This document shows, in pieces, positions 43,618 to 53,736 of a DNA stretch of 64,000 nucleotides. The notes beneath the pieces were generated by a model. The model saw only the letters and a program-made list of their open reading frames with translations. It did no database searches and was not told the origin of the DNA. Both the position numbers and the translations under genes were made by a program. Source of the DNA: Pedobacter foliorum (GTDB taxonomy: Bacteria; Bacteroidota; Bacteroidia; Sphingobacteriales; Sphingobacteriaceae); assembly GCF_013266735.1 (NCBI RefSeq), contig NZ_JABSNU010000003.1, positions 124,001 through 188,000 of the forward strand, in the 5' to 3' direction. Numbering within the stretch: the stretch's first letter is position 1; every line of letters begins with the position of its first letter.

Positions 43618-46600
43618 TTGTCTTCAATAAAGAATATTTCATCTTTCACTATACTCACATTATTCGCTTGTTGCGCTTTAGTTGGGCTATTGTTGTTGCC
43701 ATTAATTCCTGTTAAGCTCTCACCTTCAGGAGAGCTACCACGAATCACTGTGTCCTTCGCAATGCCGCAGAGCTCCGCAAGAGTTGTTGAGATGGAAGCA
43801 ACATCTAAACTTGAAGCCATGTTGTTACGTCTTAAGGGAGTGGGTAACATTTATTCTGTATCAAGTAATGGTTGGGGAAGTATTACACTGGAGCTTGACA
43901 AACATACCCCGGTAGATCTTGCACGTTTTGAAATCTCAACAATCATTAGACAAACATGGTCAGAACTTTCGGATGAAGTATCTTATCCGTCAATATCTGT
44001 GGACCATCCGGACAGTGAATCTGCACGTCCTTTCATGAGTTATACGGTAAATTCTGTTGTTTCGCCAAATGAGATACATTCCTATGTTGAAAATGTTATA
44101 AAAAATAAATTAAGTACCATTCAAGGGATTTTTAATATTGAAGTCAGTGGAGCGAGATCAATAGTTTGGGAAGTGAAATATGATGACAAGCAACTGAAAG
44201 TTTATAAACTAGCATCTACTGACTTGGAAAATGCTATTCAATCCCATTACCGAAAATCATTCTTGGGAGTGACGAAAACTGATCGGACAAACGGATCAGA
44301 TAAATTGATGCGTGTCCTTTTTCGAGGAAGTGATGATGAAAGATTCAACCCCGCTTCTATAACAGTAATAAATAAGGAGGGAATTTCAATTAGTCTGGAT
44401 AGGTTGGTAAGTGTAGTTCAAAAGGAAGAACTGCCATCCAGTTATTATAGGGTTAATGGTTTAAATTCGATTTATATAAATTTAACGTCCAGTCAAACTG
44501 CTAATCAGCTAAGACTAAGTGAGGAAGTGAAAAAAGTCATGGCTGAGATTTGTAAAATCAAAAATGATGTATTTGAAGTCAATTTGGTATATGATGCAAC
44601 AACCAATGTTAGTCATGAGTTAGGAAAAATATATCTCCGTGTCGCATTATCGGTCTTGTCTTTGTTAGTATTGATTTTTTTAATCAAAAGAAGTTTTTTG
44701 CATTTGTTTTTGGTGGCTACTAGTATGATTGTGAATTTTCTCTGTGCCTGTGTGTTTTATTATTTGTTGAAATTGGAGATTCATCTTTATACTCTGGCTG
44801 CGATAACAATATCACTGACGATTATAGTAGACAATGTAATTATGATGTCAGCACACATCGTTCAAACGGGAAACCGTAGAATTTTCTTAGCGATAATGAC
44901 CTCCGGAATTACCATTATTGGAGGTTTGTCTTTGATATATACGCAAAATGAATCCTTTATTTTAAATTTTATTGATTTCGCAAAAGTTATTACTGTAAAT
45001 ATTGTTATATCCCTTTTATTAGTCTTGTTTTATGTGCCAGCGTTTCTGGAGAGCTTTTCAAACTGGGGTGCGGAATCAAAAAAAAATGAATTGCATGGTG
45101 ACTTCACTATAAAAAAAAATACCAAAATCACTTTATTGTATAAAAGAATAATTTACTTTTTGAATCGGAAAAAGAAGTTGGTATTCCTCTTTCTACTTCT
45201 TACATTCGGACTTCCAGTATTTTTAATCCCCGATAAAATTGAAGGTGATAATGGGTTTGCTAGAATATACAATAAAATATTTGACGATCAAATTATCAAG
45301 GATAAAATAAGGCCGGTTATTAATAAGGTACTAGGAGGGACCCTCCGTCTTTTTGTAGAGAATGTACCCAACAAAACAACTTTCATTGAAAGCGATGGTA
45401 ATGAGGTTTTAAAGATAGTTGCTTCAATGCCAAGTGGTACAACAATTGACCAAATCAATGAGATGGTGGGGCATATGGAAGAATTTTTGACAGGTTTTAA
45501 GGAGATTAAACAATTTCAGACAAGAATAGCAGGGGCAAGACAAGCTTCTATAGACGTAATCTTTACTCAGGACTGTCTGAAGAATAGACTTCAATATTTT
45601 ATAAAGAATAGGGTTATAGATAAGGCTTTGGCTATTGGAGGAGGTAGTTGGCAAATTTATGGAATAGACAATCAAGTATTTTCAAACGACGTAAGGCTAA
45701 TGGCTGGGATGTATGGCGTCATTTTGTCCGGGTACAACTATGATGAACTTACTGCATGGGGTGATAGTCTTAGTAAAAGGTTTCTTACCCATCGCCGAAT
45801 AAAAAAAGTATCTGTTAATCCAAGATTTCTTGATTTTCCGGATGATTATGAGGAATATTATTTCGATCTAAATAAACAACAGTTAGCGGCGAATAAAATG
45901 TCTGCAAGGGATTTCTTTATATCATTAAATGCATCAAATATGGGTGCCTCATCAGAAGTAATAAATATTAATGGAAGTGTGGAAAAAGTAGTGCTGTTAT
46001 CACAACAATATCATAACCTAGACCTTTGGTCACTAAAGAAGAACCCGAACAATATTAAAGACCGCACCTATGTGGTTGAAAGCGTTTCTAGAATAAAAAG
46101 ACAACAGATACCAAAGGAAATATTGAAGTTGAACCAACGATATCAACTATTTCTACAATTTGACTATACAGGTTCGAATTTGCAGGCTGAGAGCATTATG
46201 AAAGAAGAGATAAGTGACCTAAGTAAAAGGTTGCCCCTCGGTTATTCTGTTGAAAAATATGTTGACTGGCGTTCTGATATAGTTGTTACTCAGAAATATC
46301 AGACCCTCTTTTTACTAATTCTTATCATGTTCTCTACAACTGCTATCTTGTTTAACTCAGTTTCACAAGCCTTATCACTCGTTGTGTTTGTCCCTATTAG
46401 TTATATAGGTGTTTTTCTAACATTTTATTTGTTTCACCTCGACTTTAATGGAGGGGGGATGGTTTCTTTATTTATTGTTACAGTCGTTGCTGTCAATTCA
46501 TGTATCTATATTATTGATGAAATAAACAGACAAAGTAGTAATGCCACAGGTGTCCCCATTTTAGAGACATATTTTAATGTTTGGAATTCCAAAATCGTTC

Positions 46601-46770
46601 CAATTCTGCTAACTTTTTTATCAACTATTCTGGGGTTTGTTCCTTATCTGCTGTTTGGTGACTACGGTGGATTCTGGTTTGTTCTTGCGGTAGGAATTAT
46701 GGGTGGACTGATCACCGCGATTTTTGCTATAGTACTATTTTTACCACTTTTTCTAGTTGGCAAAAAATGA
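43618..46770 (+). CDS. RND efflux permease 2 (AcrB-type), divergent sequence
   Basis: 1050 aa from a TTG start (SSIKNISSFTILTLFACCAL), 10 nt after the TolC stop; no ATG near the N-terminus keeps the first membrane helix. Layout follows RND permeases, with TM4 AITISLTIIVDNVIMMSAHI holding one Asp of the relay. The charged loop at 480-500 and the lower similarity to permease 1 suggest a different role. Two non-identical permeases with one adaptor and one TolC resemble heteromultimeric systems such as MdtBC. Substrate may be linked to the small peptide encoded next. Confidence 0.8.
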   Translation: MSSIKNISSFTILTLFACCALVGLLLLPLIPVKLSPSGELPRITVSFAMPQSSARVVEMEATSKLEAMLLRLKGVGNIYSVSSNGWGSITLELDKHTPVDLARFEISTIIRQTWSELSDEVSYPSISVDHPDSESARPFMSYTVNSVVSPNEIHSYVENVIKNKLSTIQGIFNIEVSGARSIVWEVKYDDKQLKVYKLASTDLENAIQSHYRKSFLGVTKTDRTNGSDKLMRVLFRGSDDERFNPASITVINKEGISISLDRLVSVVQKEELPSSYYRVNGLNSIYINLTSSQTANQLRLSEEVKKVMAEICKIKNDVFEVNLVYDATTNVSHELGKIYLRVALSVLSLLVLIFLIKRSFLHLFLVATSMIVNFLCACVFYYLLKLEIHLYTLAAITISLTIIVDNVIMMSAHIVQTGNRRIFLAIMTSGITIIGGLSLIYTQNESFILNFIDFAKVITVNIVISLLLVLFYVPAFLESFSNWGAESKKNELHGDFTIKKNTKITLLYKRIIYFLNRKKKLVFLFLLLTFGLPVFLIPDKIEGDNGFARIYNKIFDDQIIKDKIRPVINKVLGGTLRLFVENVPNKTTFIESDGNEVLKIVASMPSGTTIDQINEMVGHMEEFLTGFKEIKQFQTRIAGARQASIDVIFTQDCLKNRLQYFIKNRVIDKALAIGGGSWQIYGIDNQVFSNDVRLMAGMYGVILSGYNYDELTAWGDSLSKRFLTHRRIKKVSVNPRFLDFPDDYEEYYFDLNKQQLAANKMSARDFFISLNASNMGASSEVININGSVEKVVLLSQQYHNLDLWSLKKNPNNIKDRTYVVESVSRIKRQQIPKEILKLNQRYQLFLQFDYTGSNLQAESIMKEEISDLSKRLPLGYSVEKYVDWRSDIVVTQKYQTLFLLILIMFSTTAILFNSVSQALSLVVFVPISYIGVFLTFYLFHLDFNGGGMVSLFIVTVVAVNSCIYIIDEINRQSSNATGVPILETYFNVWNSKIVPILLTFLSTILGFVPYLLFGDYGGFWFVLAVGIMGGLITAIFAIVLFLPLFLVGKK

Positions 46771-47027
46771 AAAGGATTTTTAATATTTATTTTTTTAAAA
46801 AAAATGAAATATGAGTAAATAATCATATATTAGTTTTAAGAGTAAGGCTTCTATAGATTCTCTTTATTAACGCTTTCACCAATATGTTTAGAACACTAAC
46901 TTTTTTAGATAGTTGGTTTCCTTAGAGCTCTTGCTGAGCTCGCCCTATCTAAACCATCTGCTATTCTGTGCAAAAAATTGTATGGAATACATACTTAATA
47001 AAATATAACCTTTAAATTTTTTTAAAC

Positions 47028-47495
47028 ATGAAAAACGTCAAGCTAATTTTTGGGGCGATCGCCATATTGTTCGCCCTTGTTTTAAATTTTAAACATGCTT
47101 CCAGCAACTATGGAATGGGAAACTTGTTTGGTGAAGCGCTGGCAGCCACTCCCCTTGGAAGTACGTCAGGAAGTTCAAGCAGTTCGAGTAGTTCGAGTAG
47201 TTCCGGTGTGAAGAAGTATGACCGAAATTGCCAATCTATTCAGATTACCTGCCAGCAAGGATACAACTCTAACACAAGTGTTGGTGGTAGTGTTGGGATT
47301 AGTGCTCCTGGGGCTAGCATGGGCGGTAGTATGAATACTTCTAGTGGTAACAGCGGTTCTCAGACTTTCACCATTACAGGAAGCTTTTGCTCTTGTACTT
47401 CAAATTCGTCAGGTAGTTTTACAGCTTGTACATCATGTACATCTAGCTGTGACCCTGCTGCACAAAGTTGCCCTCGACCAACTGTTACAATTTAA
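47028..47495 (+). CDS. NVEALA-like exported Ser/Cys-rich peptide precursor
   Basis: 155 aa. Long leader with a membrane-type helix (LIFGAIAILFALVLNF) and then GMGNLFGEALAATPLG, matching the NVEALA-type end of leader; the AXA site EALA-A gives a mature peptide of about 114 residues. It starts with a run of Ser (about 50-62), followed by a Gly/Ser-rich region and 10 Cys in C-x-C and CxxC spacing (FCSCTS, TACTSCTSSCDP). Such Cys-rich exported peptides are common in Bacteroidota; function unknown. It lies between the RND exporter and a beta-propeller lipoprotein, and a signal peptidase gene closes the segment, so a dedicated export and maturation route is plausible. Confidence 0.7.
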   Translation: MKNVKLIFGAIAILFALVLNFKHASSNYGMGNLFGEALAATPLGSTSGSSSSSSSSSSSGVKKYDRNCQSIQITCQQGYNSNTSVGGSVGISAPGASMGGSMNTSSGNSGSQTFTITGSFCSCTSNSSGSFTACTSCTSSCDPAAQSCPRPTVTI

Positions 47496-47508
47496 ATGCT
47501 GAAATCTC

Positions 47509-47541
47509 TTAAAGCGGGCTATCATTATAGCCCTGCTTTAA
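47509..47541 (+). terminator. Hairpin between the peptide and propeller genes (attenuator-like)
   Basis: TTAAAGCGGGCTAT pairs with ATAGCCCTGCTTTAA with a single bulged T and a CATT loop, then AGTTTATAAAAA. It follows the peptide stop by 13 nt and would let the peptide mRNA accumulate above the downstream genes. Confidence 0.7.
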
Positions 47542-47587
47542 AGTTTATAAAAATTAATGTTTAACTCTCAATTTTAACCGAATAGTA

Positions 47588-48829
47588 ATGAAATTATATT
47601 TTTTAGGGATACTTGCTTTTTTTTGCTTTCTTGTATCATGTAGCTCAAAAAAAAGAGACAATGATCTTGGCTACAGCAGTAATAGCGAAATTAAGTATTT
47701 GGCAGAAACCAAAGGCGATCCAATTATCGTCAAGGTGCCGTCAGTTCTATCCAGCATGAAAAAAGAAAGCTTGGTGAAGAATTTTTCCGTTATAGAGTTG
47801 GAAACAACTGAAGAAAGTTTAATTGGAAATGTCGAGCAGGTTTTTTTAGATTCTGGGTTTTTGTTCATTTTTGACCGTAAGAATAATGCTATTTTAAAAT
47901 TTGATGAAAAAGGACATTTCTTAAAGACAATTGGTAAGAAAGGACAAGGGCCGTCAGAGTATATTAGTTTAAGTGATGCGACATTAAACAAGGATAAGCA
48001 CGTCTTGAGCGCCCTGGATCTAGACGGCCGGAAGTTAATCACATATGATTATGACGGGAATGTTGTGGGCCGACAGCAATTGAGGTTCTTGTTTAATTCA
48101 CATAGGTATCTAAAAGATAAACTGATATTAAACACCGGGCTATATACTAATATAAATACGCCCGCGGTAGATCTTAACCAGCTTATAGTAGCCGACAGCA
48201 TTCAAAATCCAATTTACAAATCTTTCCAATATGGAACAGCATTAAGAAAATCTGAATTTGTAAGGTCATCTCAATATCCGCTTATGGAGTTTGGTAAAAA
48301 TTTATACTATTTCACATTGTTGTCTCCTGATACGGTATGGTCCATAGCTGAAAAATCAAAAGAACCAGCATTTGTTTTACATTTTCAAAAGAATTATTTT
48401 GATGATCTGGATCAGCTTGAGATCTCTAAGGAGTTAATGAAACCAAGGGATCAGGCATTCGAGGGCTATTTTAGTGCAACAGATGATGTTGCTTGTTTTG
48501 GTATTATAGAAAATTCCAGATATGTTTTTCCGTTATTCTATTCTAAAAAAACTGGCAATATGATATTTGGATCACTGACAGGTGAATATTCTCTACAAAA
48601 CCCAACTCCTCAGAGATTAATAAATTTGATAGGTGATATAATGCCATCTTTTGCTATTGACAATGAAAGATTTTGCAAAGTATGGGAACCTTTTCTCATT
48701 AAAAATATCGTCAGATCGTGGGATGAACGAAAACGTAGCTTGCTAGACAAATCCGATAAAAAGCTTGTTGATAACTTAAAGGAAGATGGTAATCCTATTT
48801 TGTTTGTCTACAATCTCAATAAATTCTAA
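47588..48829 (+). CDS. 6-bladed beta-propeller lipoprotein
   Basis: 413 aa. Lipobox-like CFLVSCSSKKRDND at the N-terminus. Repeats such as GFLFIFDRKNNAILKFDEKG, HFLKTIGKKGQGPSEYISLS and KLITYDYDGNVVGRQQL define the 6-bladed TolB/NHL-like propeller family of Bacteroidota, often encoded with NVEALA peptides. It probably sits at the outer membrane and binds the peptide or a partner. The next gene starts 4 nt after its stop. Confidence 0.75.
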   Translation: MKLYFLGILAFFCFLVSCSSKKRDNDLGYSSNSEIKYLAETKGDPIIVKVPSVLSSMKKESLVKNFSVIELETTEESLIGNVEQVFLDSGFLFIFDRKNNAILKFDEKGHFLKTIGKKGQGPSEYISLSDATLNKDKHVLSALDLDGRKLITYDYDGNVVGRQQLRFLFNSHRYLKDKLILNTGLYTNINTPAVDLNQLIVADSIQNPIYKSFQYGTALRKSEFVRSSQYPLMEFGKNLYYFTLLSPDTVWSIAEKSKEPAFVLHFQKNYFDDLDQLEISKELMKPRDQAFEGYFSATDDVACFGIIENSRYVFPLFYSKKTGNMIFGSLTGEYSLQNPTPQRLINLIGDIMPSFAIDNERFCKVWEPFLIKNIVRSWDERKRSLLDKSDKKLVDNLKEDGNPILFVYNLNKF

Positions 48830-48833
48830 TCCT

Positions 48834-49742
48834 ATGAAAATACCAGTTATTATCGGTTTGTTTTTTATCGTTGTACTTGCAACTGTGATTGTCTATTACA
48901 ATAATAAATTCATCGCTTTTGAGCATAACCAGAACAATGTAACAATTTTAAAGGAGAATTTTCTAAGTCAGATTGATCAGATGAAATTGGATATTAACGA
49001 TAGTATCTTATTTAGAGATACTTCGGGTCATTCACTTAGGCTTGAAGAAATTGTTAAGGGGAAACGGCTAGGCATATATATGGATAACTATGGATGTGAT
49101 ATGTGTTCAAAGGAAGCTATTGAATACTTAAAGAAAAAAGGTGAATTATCAATTCCTACACCATTTATTATAGCTAATAGTGTTAGTTCCAATCCTAGAG
49201 ATTTGAAGTTGTATAACCGAACAGTGCCATTTCCGGTATATTTGGTTGATGTACGTAATGATAAAAATCTATTTTCACTTTCTGAACTTCACAAACCATT
49301 CTATTTTTTATTGGATGATAAAGGTATAATGTCTTCTATTTTTCTTGTTAAGGAAGACATAAACCTCGTTTTTAGAGATGATTATTTTCTTAGCATTATT
49401 AATAAATTCGGTGTCCTGGATACGGGAGGAACAATAGATGTTCTTCCAAAGGATATAGATTTAGGGGAAATAAAGCTAAGAAAGAAGTACAGTTTTTCTT
49501 TTGCAATAGAAAATAACACATCTTTTAACTGCTGGGTTATGGGAATAAAATCTTACTGTGGATGCATTAGATCTGAAAAGGAGGGGAAGTATAACATTGA
49601 GTCTGGCAAAAGAGATACCGTTAATGCTAGTATCGTTCTAACAGATGAGGGGCAATTTACAAGGGAAATAATGCTTGAAACCAACTACAGGAAAGCTCCC
49701 TTTGTGGTCAAAGTTCATGGAACCGTAATAGGTCATCTTTAG
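48834..49742 (+). CDS. Membrane-anchored protein with thioredoxin-like and DUF1573 domains
   Basis: 302 aa from ATG at 48834. N-terminal membrane helix (IPVIIGLFFIVVLATVIVYY). About 55-190 is thioredoxin-like with a C-x-x-C-like DNYGCDMCSKEA. About 205-300 is DUF1573 (DLGEIKLRKKYSFSFAIENN, then SYCGCIRSEKEGKY). DUF1573 domains are extracytoplasmic and often follow TlpA-like or propeller proteins. The Cys motif fits redox handling of the Cys-rich peptide. It is coupled to the propeller gene. Confidence 0.65.
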   Translation: MKIPVIIGLFFIVVLATVIVYYNNKFIAFEHNQNNVTILKENFLSQIDQMKLDINDSILFRDTSGHSLRLEEIVKGKRLGIYMDNYGCDMCSKEAIEYLKKKGELSIPTPFIIANSVSSNPRDLKLYNRTVPFPVYLVDVRNDKNLFSLSELHKPFYFLLDDKGIMSSIFLVKEDINLVFRDDYFLSIINKFGVLDTGGTIDVLPKDIDLGEIKLRKKYSFSFAIENNTSFNCWVMGIKSYCGCIRSEKEGKYNIESGKRDTVNASIVLTDEGQFTREIMLETNYRKAPFVVKVHGTVIGHL

Positions 49743-49766
49743 TTTAATTATTAATTTTTCTGTAAT

Positions 49767-51071
49767 ATGAAGCTCAACTTTAGAAAAATGACATGGGGCT
49801 ATCGTGTCAGTTCGTATATCATACTTTTGGTTATCGGTACTTTTCTTGTTTACTTTCCAATATTGGATAACAGGTTCTTAATGAATTGGGATGACCAATG
49901 GGTGGTTGTAAATAGATATACTGAAGGGGGAGTTAATTTTGAGAATATATCCGCTATATTCCTGGAATTCTACAGCTCGCAATATGCGCCTTTTAATGAG
50001 CTTTTCTACTTATTCCTATATCGTTTTTTTGGATACGATTCTTATGTGTTTCATTTTGCATGTTTAGTGATACATATCATTAATATTATTTTAATTTTTT
50101 TTATCAGTATTAAGCTTTTACGTAATGTAAGTGCAATTAAAGCGGATCACGCATTGATCATCTCTTTTCTCATCAGCCTTTATTTTGGTATACATCCGTT
50201 TAATGTCGAGGCCGTATCTTGGATAAGTGCATCTAAAGTTTTAATCTATGCGACCTTTTATCTTTTGGCGACTATCAGCTACATTTCATATTTGGAAAGA
50301 AAAGAATTGAAGCATTATTTGTTAACAGCCCTCTTCTTTACCTGCTCTTTTTTTGGAAAAGAGCAGGCAGTGATATTCCCATTGTGGATGATGGTTTTAA
50401 ACTTAATGTACGGATATCAATTTTTTGAATGGAAAACCTGGAGGGGGGTAATTCCATTTTTTGTGCTGTCCCTTTCTTTTGGGATTCTTACGATGCTTTC
50501 ACAGTTGGAAGCAGGTTATGGGGTTCTAAGCAAAGAGGCAACATACCCAATTTGGCAGCGGTTTTTTTTGGGATCTTATGCATACTTTGAGTATTTGCTA
50601 AAAATAGTATTCCCCTTTAAGTTATATTATTTATATCCTTTTCCTTCAAACGTAGGGAGTCCATTGCCGAATTGGATACTAATTTATCCGCTATTGATTT
50701 GTGTAATCGGTTTCTCTTTCTGGAAGGTAATAAAGTCTCCGCCATTTTTTATTGGTATTGCCATTTTTACATTACATATTCTACTAGCGTTACATATTAT
50801 ACCACTATCAAGACATGCGGTGGTTGCAGATAGATATGCCTATATTTCTTCCATTGGTATCGGTTTTATTATATTCTATTACCTTTATCTTCTCTATGGC
50901 AGATCAAATCACTATATTAAAAAGTCATTGCTGGTAGGTGTGATATTATTTTTAATTTATCTAGGGAAATATTCTCATACAAGAACTTATGAGTGGCATG
51001 ACTCTGAATCTGTTAAAAATAGAATAACACATTTGTTAAAAAAGGACTTGGCTAATTTATCTGCTTCATAA
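49767..51071 (+). CDS. Polytopic GT-C-like glycosyltransferase 1
   Basis: 434 aa, about 10 membrane segments. The first periplasmic loop holds RFLMNWDDQWVVVNRYTEGG, the acidic motif of GT-C enzymes such as TMTC and PMT families, then FYSSQYAPFNELFYLFLYR. No TPR region follows, unlike TMTC. It probably transfers a sugar from a lipid donor to an extracytoplasmic acceptor, perhaps Ser/Thr of the serine-rich peptide; that link is a guess. It precedes a second GT-C gene by 11 bp. Confidence 0.65.
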   Translation: MKLNFRKMTWGYRVSSYIILLVIGTFLVYFPILDNRFLMNWDDQWVVVNRYTEGGVNFENISAIFLEFYSSQYAPFNELFYLFLYRFFGYDSYVFHFACLVIHIINIILIFFISIKLLRNVSAIKADHALIISFLISLYFGIHPFNVEAVSWISASKVLIYATFYLLATISYISYLERKELKHYLLTALFFTCSFFGKEQAVIFPLWMMVLNLMYGYQFFEWKTWRGVIPFFVLSLSFGILTMLSQLEAGYGVLSKEATYPIWQRFFLGSYAYFEYLLKIVFPFKLYYLYPFPSNVGSPLPNWILIYPLLICVIGFSFWKVIKSPPFFIGIAIFTLHILLALHIIPLSRHAVVADRYAYISSIGIGFIIFYYLYLLYGRSNHYIKKSLLVGVILFLIYLGKYSHTRTYEWHDSESVKNRITHLLKKDLANLSAS

Positions 51072-51082
51072 TAAATTGGCTT

Positions 51083-52561
51083 ATGAAAAATCCAGTAATA
51101 TTCCATACACGTTTTCGCTTAGTCATTTTATTGGTTATTGCGTTGATTTATATTATTGCAACGGTATTTAGTGATGGCTATCATCATTTTGATGAGCATT
51201 ACCAGATTATAGAATTTGCGGGCCTAAAAGCTGGCTGGAATGATGGCTCTACTCTTACTTGGGAATATAATGCTCAGATAAGACCTTCTCTTCAACCATA
51301 TATTGCATTAATTATCATAAAACTCTGTAATTTCACCGGAATCCATAATCCTTTTTTTATTGCTTCGGTACTGCGCATTCTTACTGGGATGTTGGCTGTA
51401 TATGCGATCTCGTTATTTATGAGAAGTTTTGAGACCTTAATAAATAAAGAAAATAGGATTGGCTTTTTGTTCATTTCCTTTTGTTTGTGGTTCCTTCCAA
51501 TAATTAATATTAGATTCTCATCAGAGACCTGGGCAGGATTATTTTTGCTAATATCCGTTGCATTGATAAACTTAAACAAGAATGGTAGACTACATTATCT
51601 CACAATTGGAGTTCTATTGGGGCTGAGTTTCGAATTTCGATTTCAAATGGCATTGTGTGTTGTCGGTATCTTTTTTTGGCTATTGCTAACGAGAAAAATA
51701 AGACTTTTGGATTTATTCTTCATTTGTTTTGGCTTTGTGATAGTGGTAATAATTTGCACTTTTCTTGACTATCTCTACTATGAATCATTTAATATTGTTC
51801 CCTATAACTATTTTAAGGTGAACTTACTTGACAATGTCGCAAGTTCCTATGGTGTATCACCATGGTATTTTTATATTATTGAGATTTTAAACCGTCCATC
51901 TTTTTTTATTGGATGTACAATTTTGGTGTCATTTATTTTGCTAATTCTTTTTAAACCAAAAAGCCTTATTGTATGGTGTATTATCCCTTATATTCTTGCT
52001 CATATTATGATATCGCACAAGGAAACTAGGTTTCTATTTCCTCTCATTAACTTTGTTCCTTTAATGTTGATCGAAGCTTACCAAATCCTCTTTCAAAAGG
52101 CACAGACTTTTCCAAAAAAATCAGTTAGGGCAACATTATTGTTTATTTTCTTTTTATGGAATTTTGCGGGACTCCTCTTCATTTTTAAACCTGCTGGGTA
52201 CGGACAGGTAAATTTGGCAGCCTATCTTTATAAAAATTATTATAATGGTAAGAGACTTGATCTGTACACAACAGGTTTTGGCCCTATTTCGTTTGGAACG
52301 GCAAAAGGGGGTGTGTCAAGATTTTACATGTCTGAATATTTCAATAATCACGTTATTGAAGGAAGTTTTATTCCATACACTTCACAAAAAATGTTTGTTG
52401 CTATTCCTATGTACGATAGTGAGAGACGAGGCGAACTAGAGCGTGCCGGGTTTGTATTAAAGAAAAGTAGTATCCCTGCATTTTTACGTAAGTTGAATCA
52501 GGTATTTCATGTATATGATGATGGTTACACTTTACTCTTGTATGTTAAAGAGGGCAAGTAA
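51083..52561 (+). CDS. GT22/Alg9-like mannosyltransferase-type GT-C enzyme
   Basis: 492 aa, about 12 membrane segments. DGYHHFDEHYQIIEFAGLKA, then LTWEYNAQIRPSLQPYIALI match the GT22 (Alg9, GPI mannosyltransferase) signature H-x-D-E-x-x-Q and tWE(Y/W)...R.S..P. Bacterial GT22 proteins transfer sugars from polyprenyl-phosphate donors in the periplasm. It overlaps or abuts neighbours in the same operon. Donor sugar unknown. Confidence 0.75.
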   Translation: MKNPVIFHTRFRLVILLVIALIYIIATVFSDGYHHFDEHYQIIEFAGLKAGWNDGSTLTWEYNAQIRPSLQPYIALIIIKLCNFTGIHNPFFIASVLRILTGMLAVYAISLFMRSFETLINKENRIGFLFISFCLWFLPIINIRFSSETWAGLFLLISVALINLNKNGRLHYLTIGVLLGLSFEFRFQMALCVVGIFFWLLLTRKIRLLDLFFICFGFVIVVIICTFLDYLYYESFNIVPYNYFKVNLLDNVASSYGVSPWYFYIIEILNRPSFFIGCTILVSFILLILFKPKSLIVWCIIPYILAHIMISHKETRFLFPLINFVPLMLIEAYQILFQKAQTFPKKSVRATLLFIFFLWNFAGLLFIFKPAGYGQVNLAAYLYKNYYNGKRLDLYTTGFGPISFGTAKGGVSRFYMSEYFNNHVIEGSFIPYTSQKMFVAIPMYDSERRGELERAGFVLKKSSIPAFLRKLNQVFHVYDDGYTLLLYVKEGK

Positions 52562-52577
52562 ATATCAGATAACAAAA

Positions 52578-53237
52578 ATGAGCGCTGGAGTCTTTAAGAT
52601 TCTAGCAATGCTTTTTGCAATTATTCTATTCAGACTGTTTATTGGTGAACCACTTCATGTCCCCAGTCCCAGTATGGAACCATCAATTCATGTAGGTGAT
52701 TGGATTTGGGTCAATAAGCATAGCTATGGCGCTGTAATTCCTGCCAGATATTCAGACATCCCGTTTATCAATATTCTTACCTGGATCCCTGCAGTAAATG
52801 AAAAAGATAAAAAAAGAGATTGGGGCTTTCATCGGTTTTATAGTAATCTCAAACCCAAGGTCAATGATGTGGTGATTTTTAACAGTCCGGATAAAGTTGG
52901 TACATTACTTATAAAAAGAATAGCTAAGATCATCAGGAAAGGGAGTACAATTGTTGTTAATTCCCAAAATTTGGAAAGATACAACGGTATTTTAGAAAGT
53001 GAGCTTGGTGATGAGGGGATACAAGTATTACAAGAGAAAATAAGAAATAACTTGGCCACAAATATTAATTTGAGATGCAGTTATTATTTTTTGTTGGGCG
53101 ATAATAAGGCTTTATCCCTTGACAGCCGGAGCTATGGATACATTCCTGAAAGAGATATTATTGGGAAAGTCAATTTTATTATAATCAATTTTAGTTTTGA
53201 CGATCTTAGGAAGATTCGATTTCTGAAAACCATTTAG
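52578..53237 (+). CDS. Type I signal peptidase (S26)
   Basis: 219 aa from ATG at 52578. N-terminal membrane helix (FKILAMLFAIILFRLFIGEP), catalytic Ser in PSPSMEPS, general-base Lys in TLLIKRIAKIIRKG and the box LLGDNKALSLDSRSYGYIPE. It is a complete bacterial LepB-like enzyme, an extra copy on a mobile segment. Because the peptide precursor in the same operon ends its leader with an AXA site, it may be its processing enzyme. Two further in-frame Met codons upstream overlap the GT gene and were not chosen. Confidence 0.85.
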   Translation: MSAGVFKILAMLFAIILFRLFIGEPLHVPSPSMEPSIHVGDWIWVNKHSYGAVIPARYSDIPFINILTWIPAVNEKDKKRDWGFHRFYSNLKPKVNDVVIFNSPDKVGTLLIKRIAKIIRKGSTIVVNSQNLERYNGILESELGDEGIQVLQEKIRNNLATNINLRCSYYFLLGDNKALSLDSRSYGYIPERDIIGKVNFIIINFSFDDLRKIRFLKTI

Positions 53238-53736
53238 GTTACTTTTGTTAAACTCTATGACAAATGCTTATTTTAGCTTAGCCATTTCTATAGGTTTCAG
53301 TCACTTTTATTTCATTTGCACATATAGATTGTTCGGTCTCACGGACGTTTTAAAAACAGGTGACGAATGTATGATAGTGAAAAAGTCAGTTAGAAGTTTT
53401 CTTTGGATAGATGCCAATTACAACGTCAAGGGTATTTGTTGTTAAATGAATAGCTAAAAGATATTGCCTTAATCCTTAATCTTTTTGAAAAAATACAAAT
53501 CGATTTTTTGTCCTTATTATTGCCATGATCCAAGGCTGTATATTTTAATGAAAGTGGAGAAGAACCAGTTTGAAGCGAAATGGGAAGTGGGTTTAATCGC
53601 GGAACTTCGTCATCTATTTGAACGAAATTTGTCTTTGATATAGGCTATCGACTTTTGCTTTAAACGAAACAATATATGTAACCATGCTGAACAATAAAAT
53701 TATTCGATCTAGTTAAAGTTTTTTGTAACTTAGCAT
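53238..53736. other. Gene-free stretch at the end of segment B
   Basis: AT-rich. A 62-66-codon frame near 53245-53445 has no codon or motif support and I do not call it. Otherwise I see no gene, hairpin or repeat until the att block at 53737. Confidence 0.6.

Noticed and set aside
53245..53445. Frame of 62-66 codons after the signal peptidase gene
   Set aside because: Weak start, no motif, unusual composition (many Cys/Tyr), and no partner; likely chance in AT-rich DNA.
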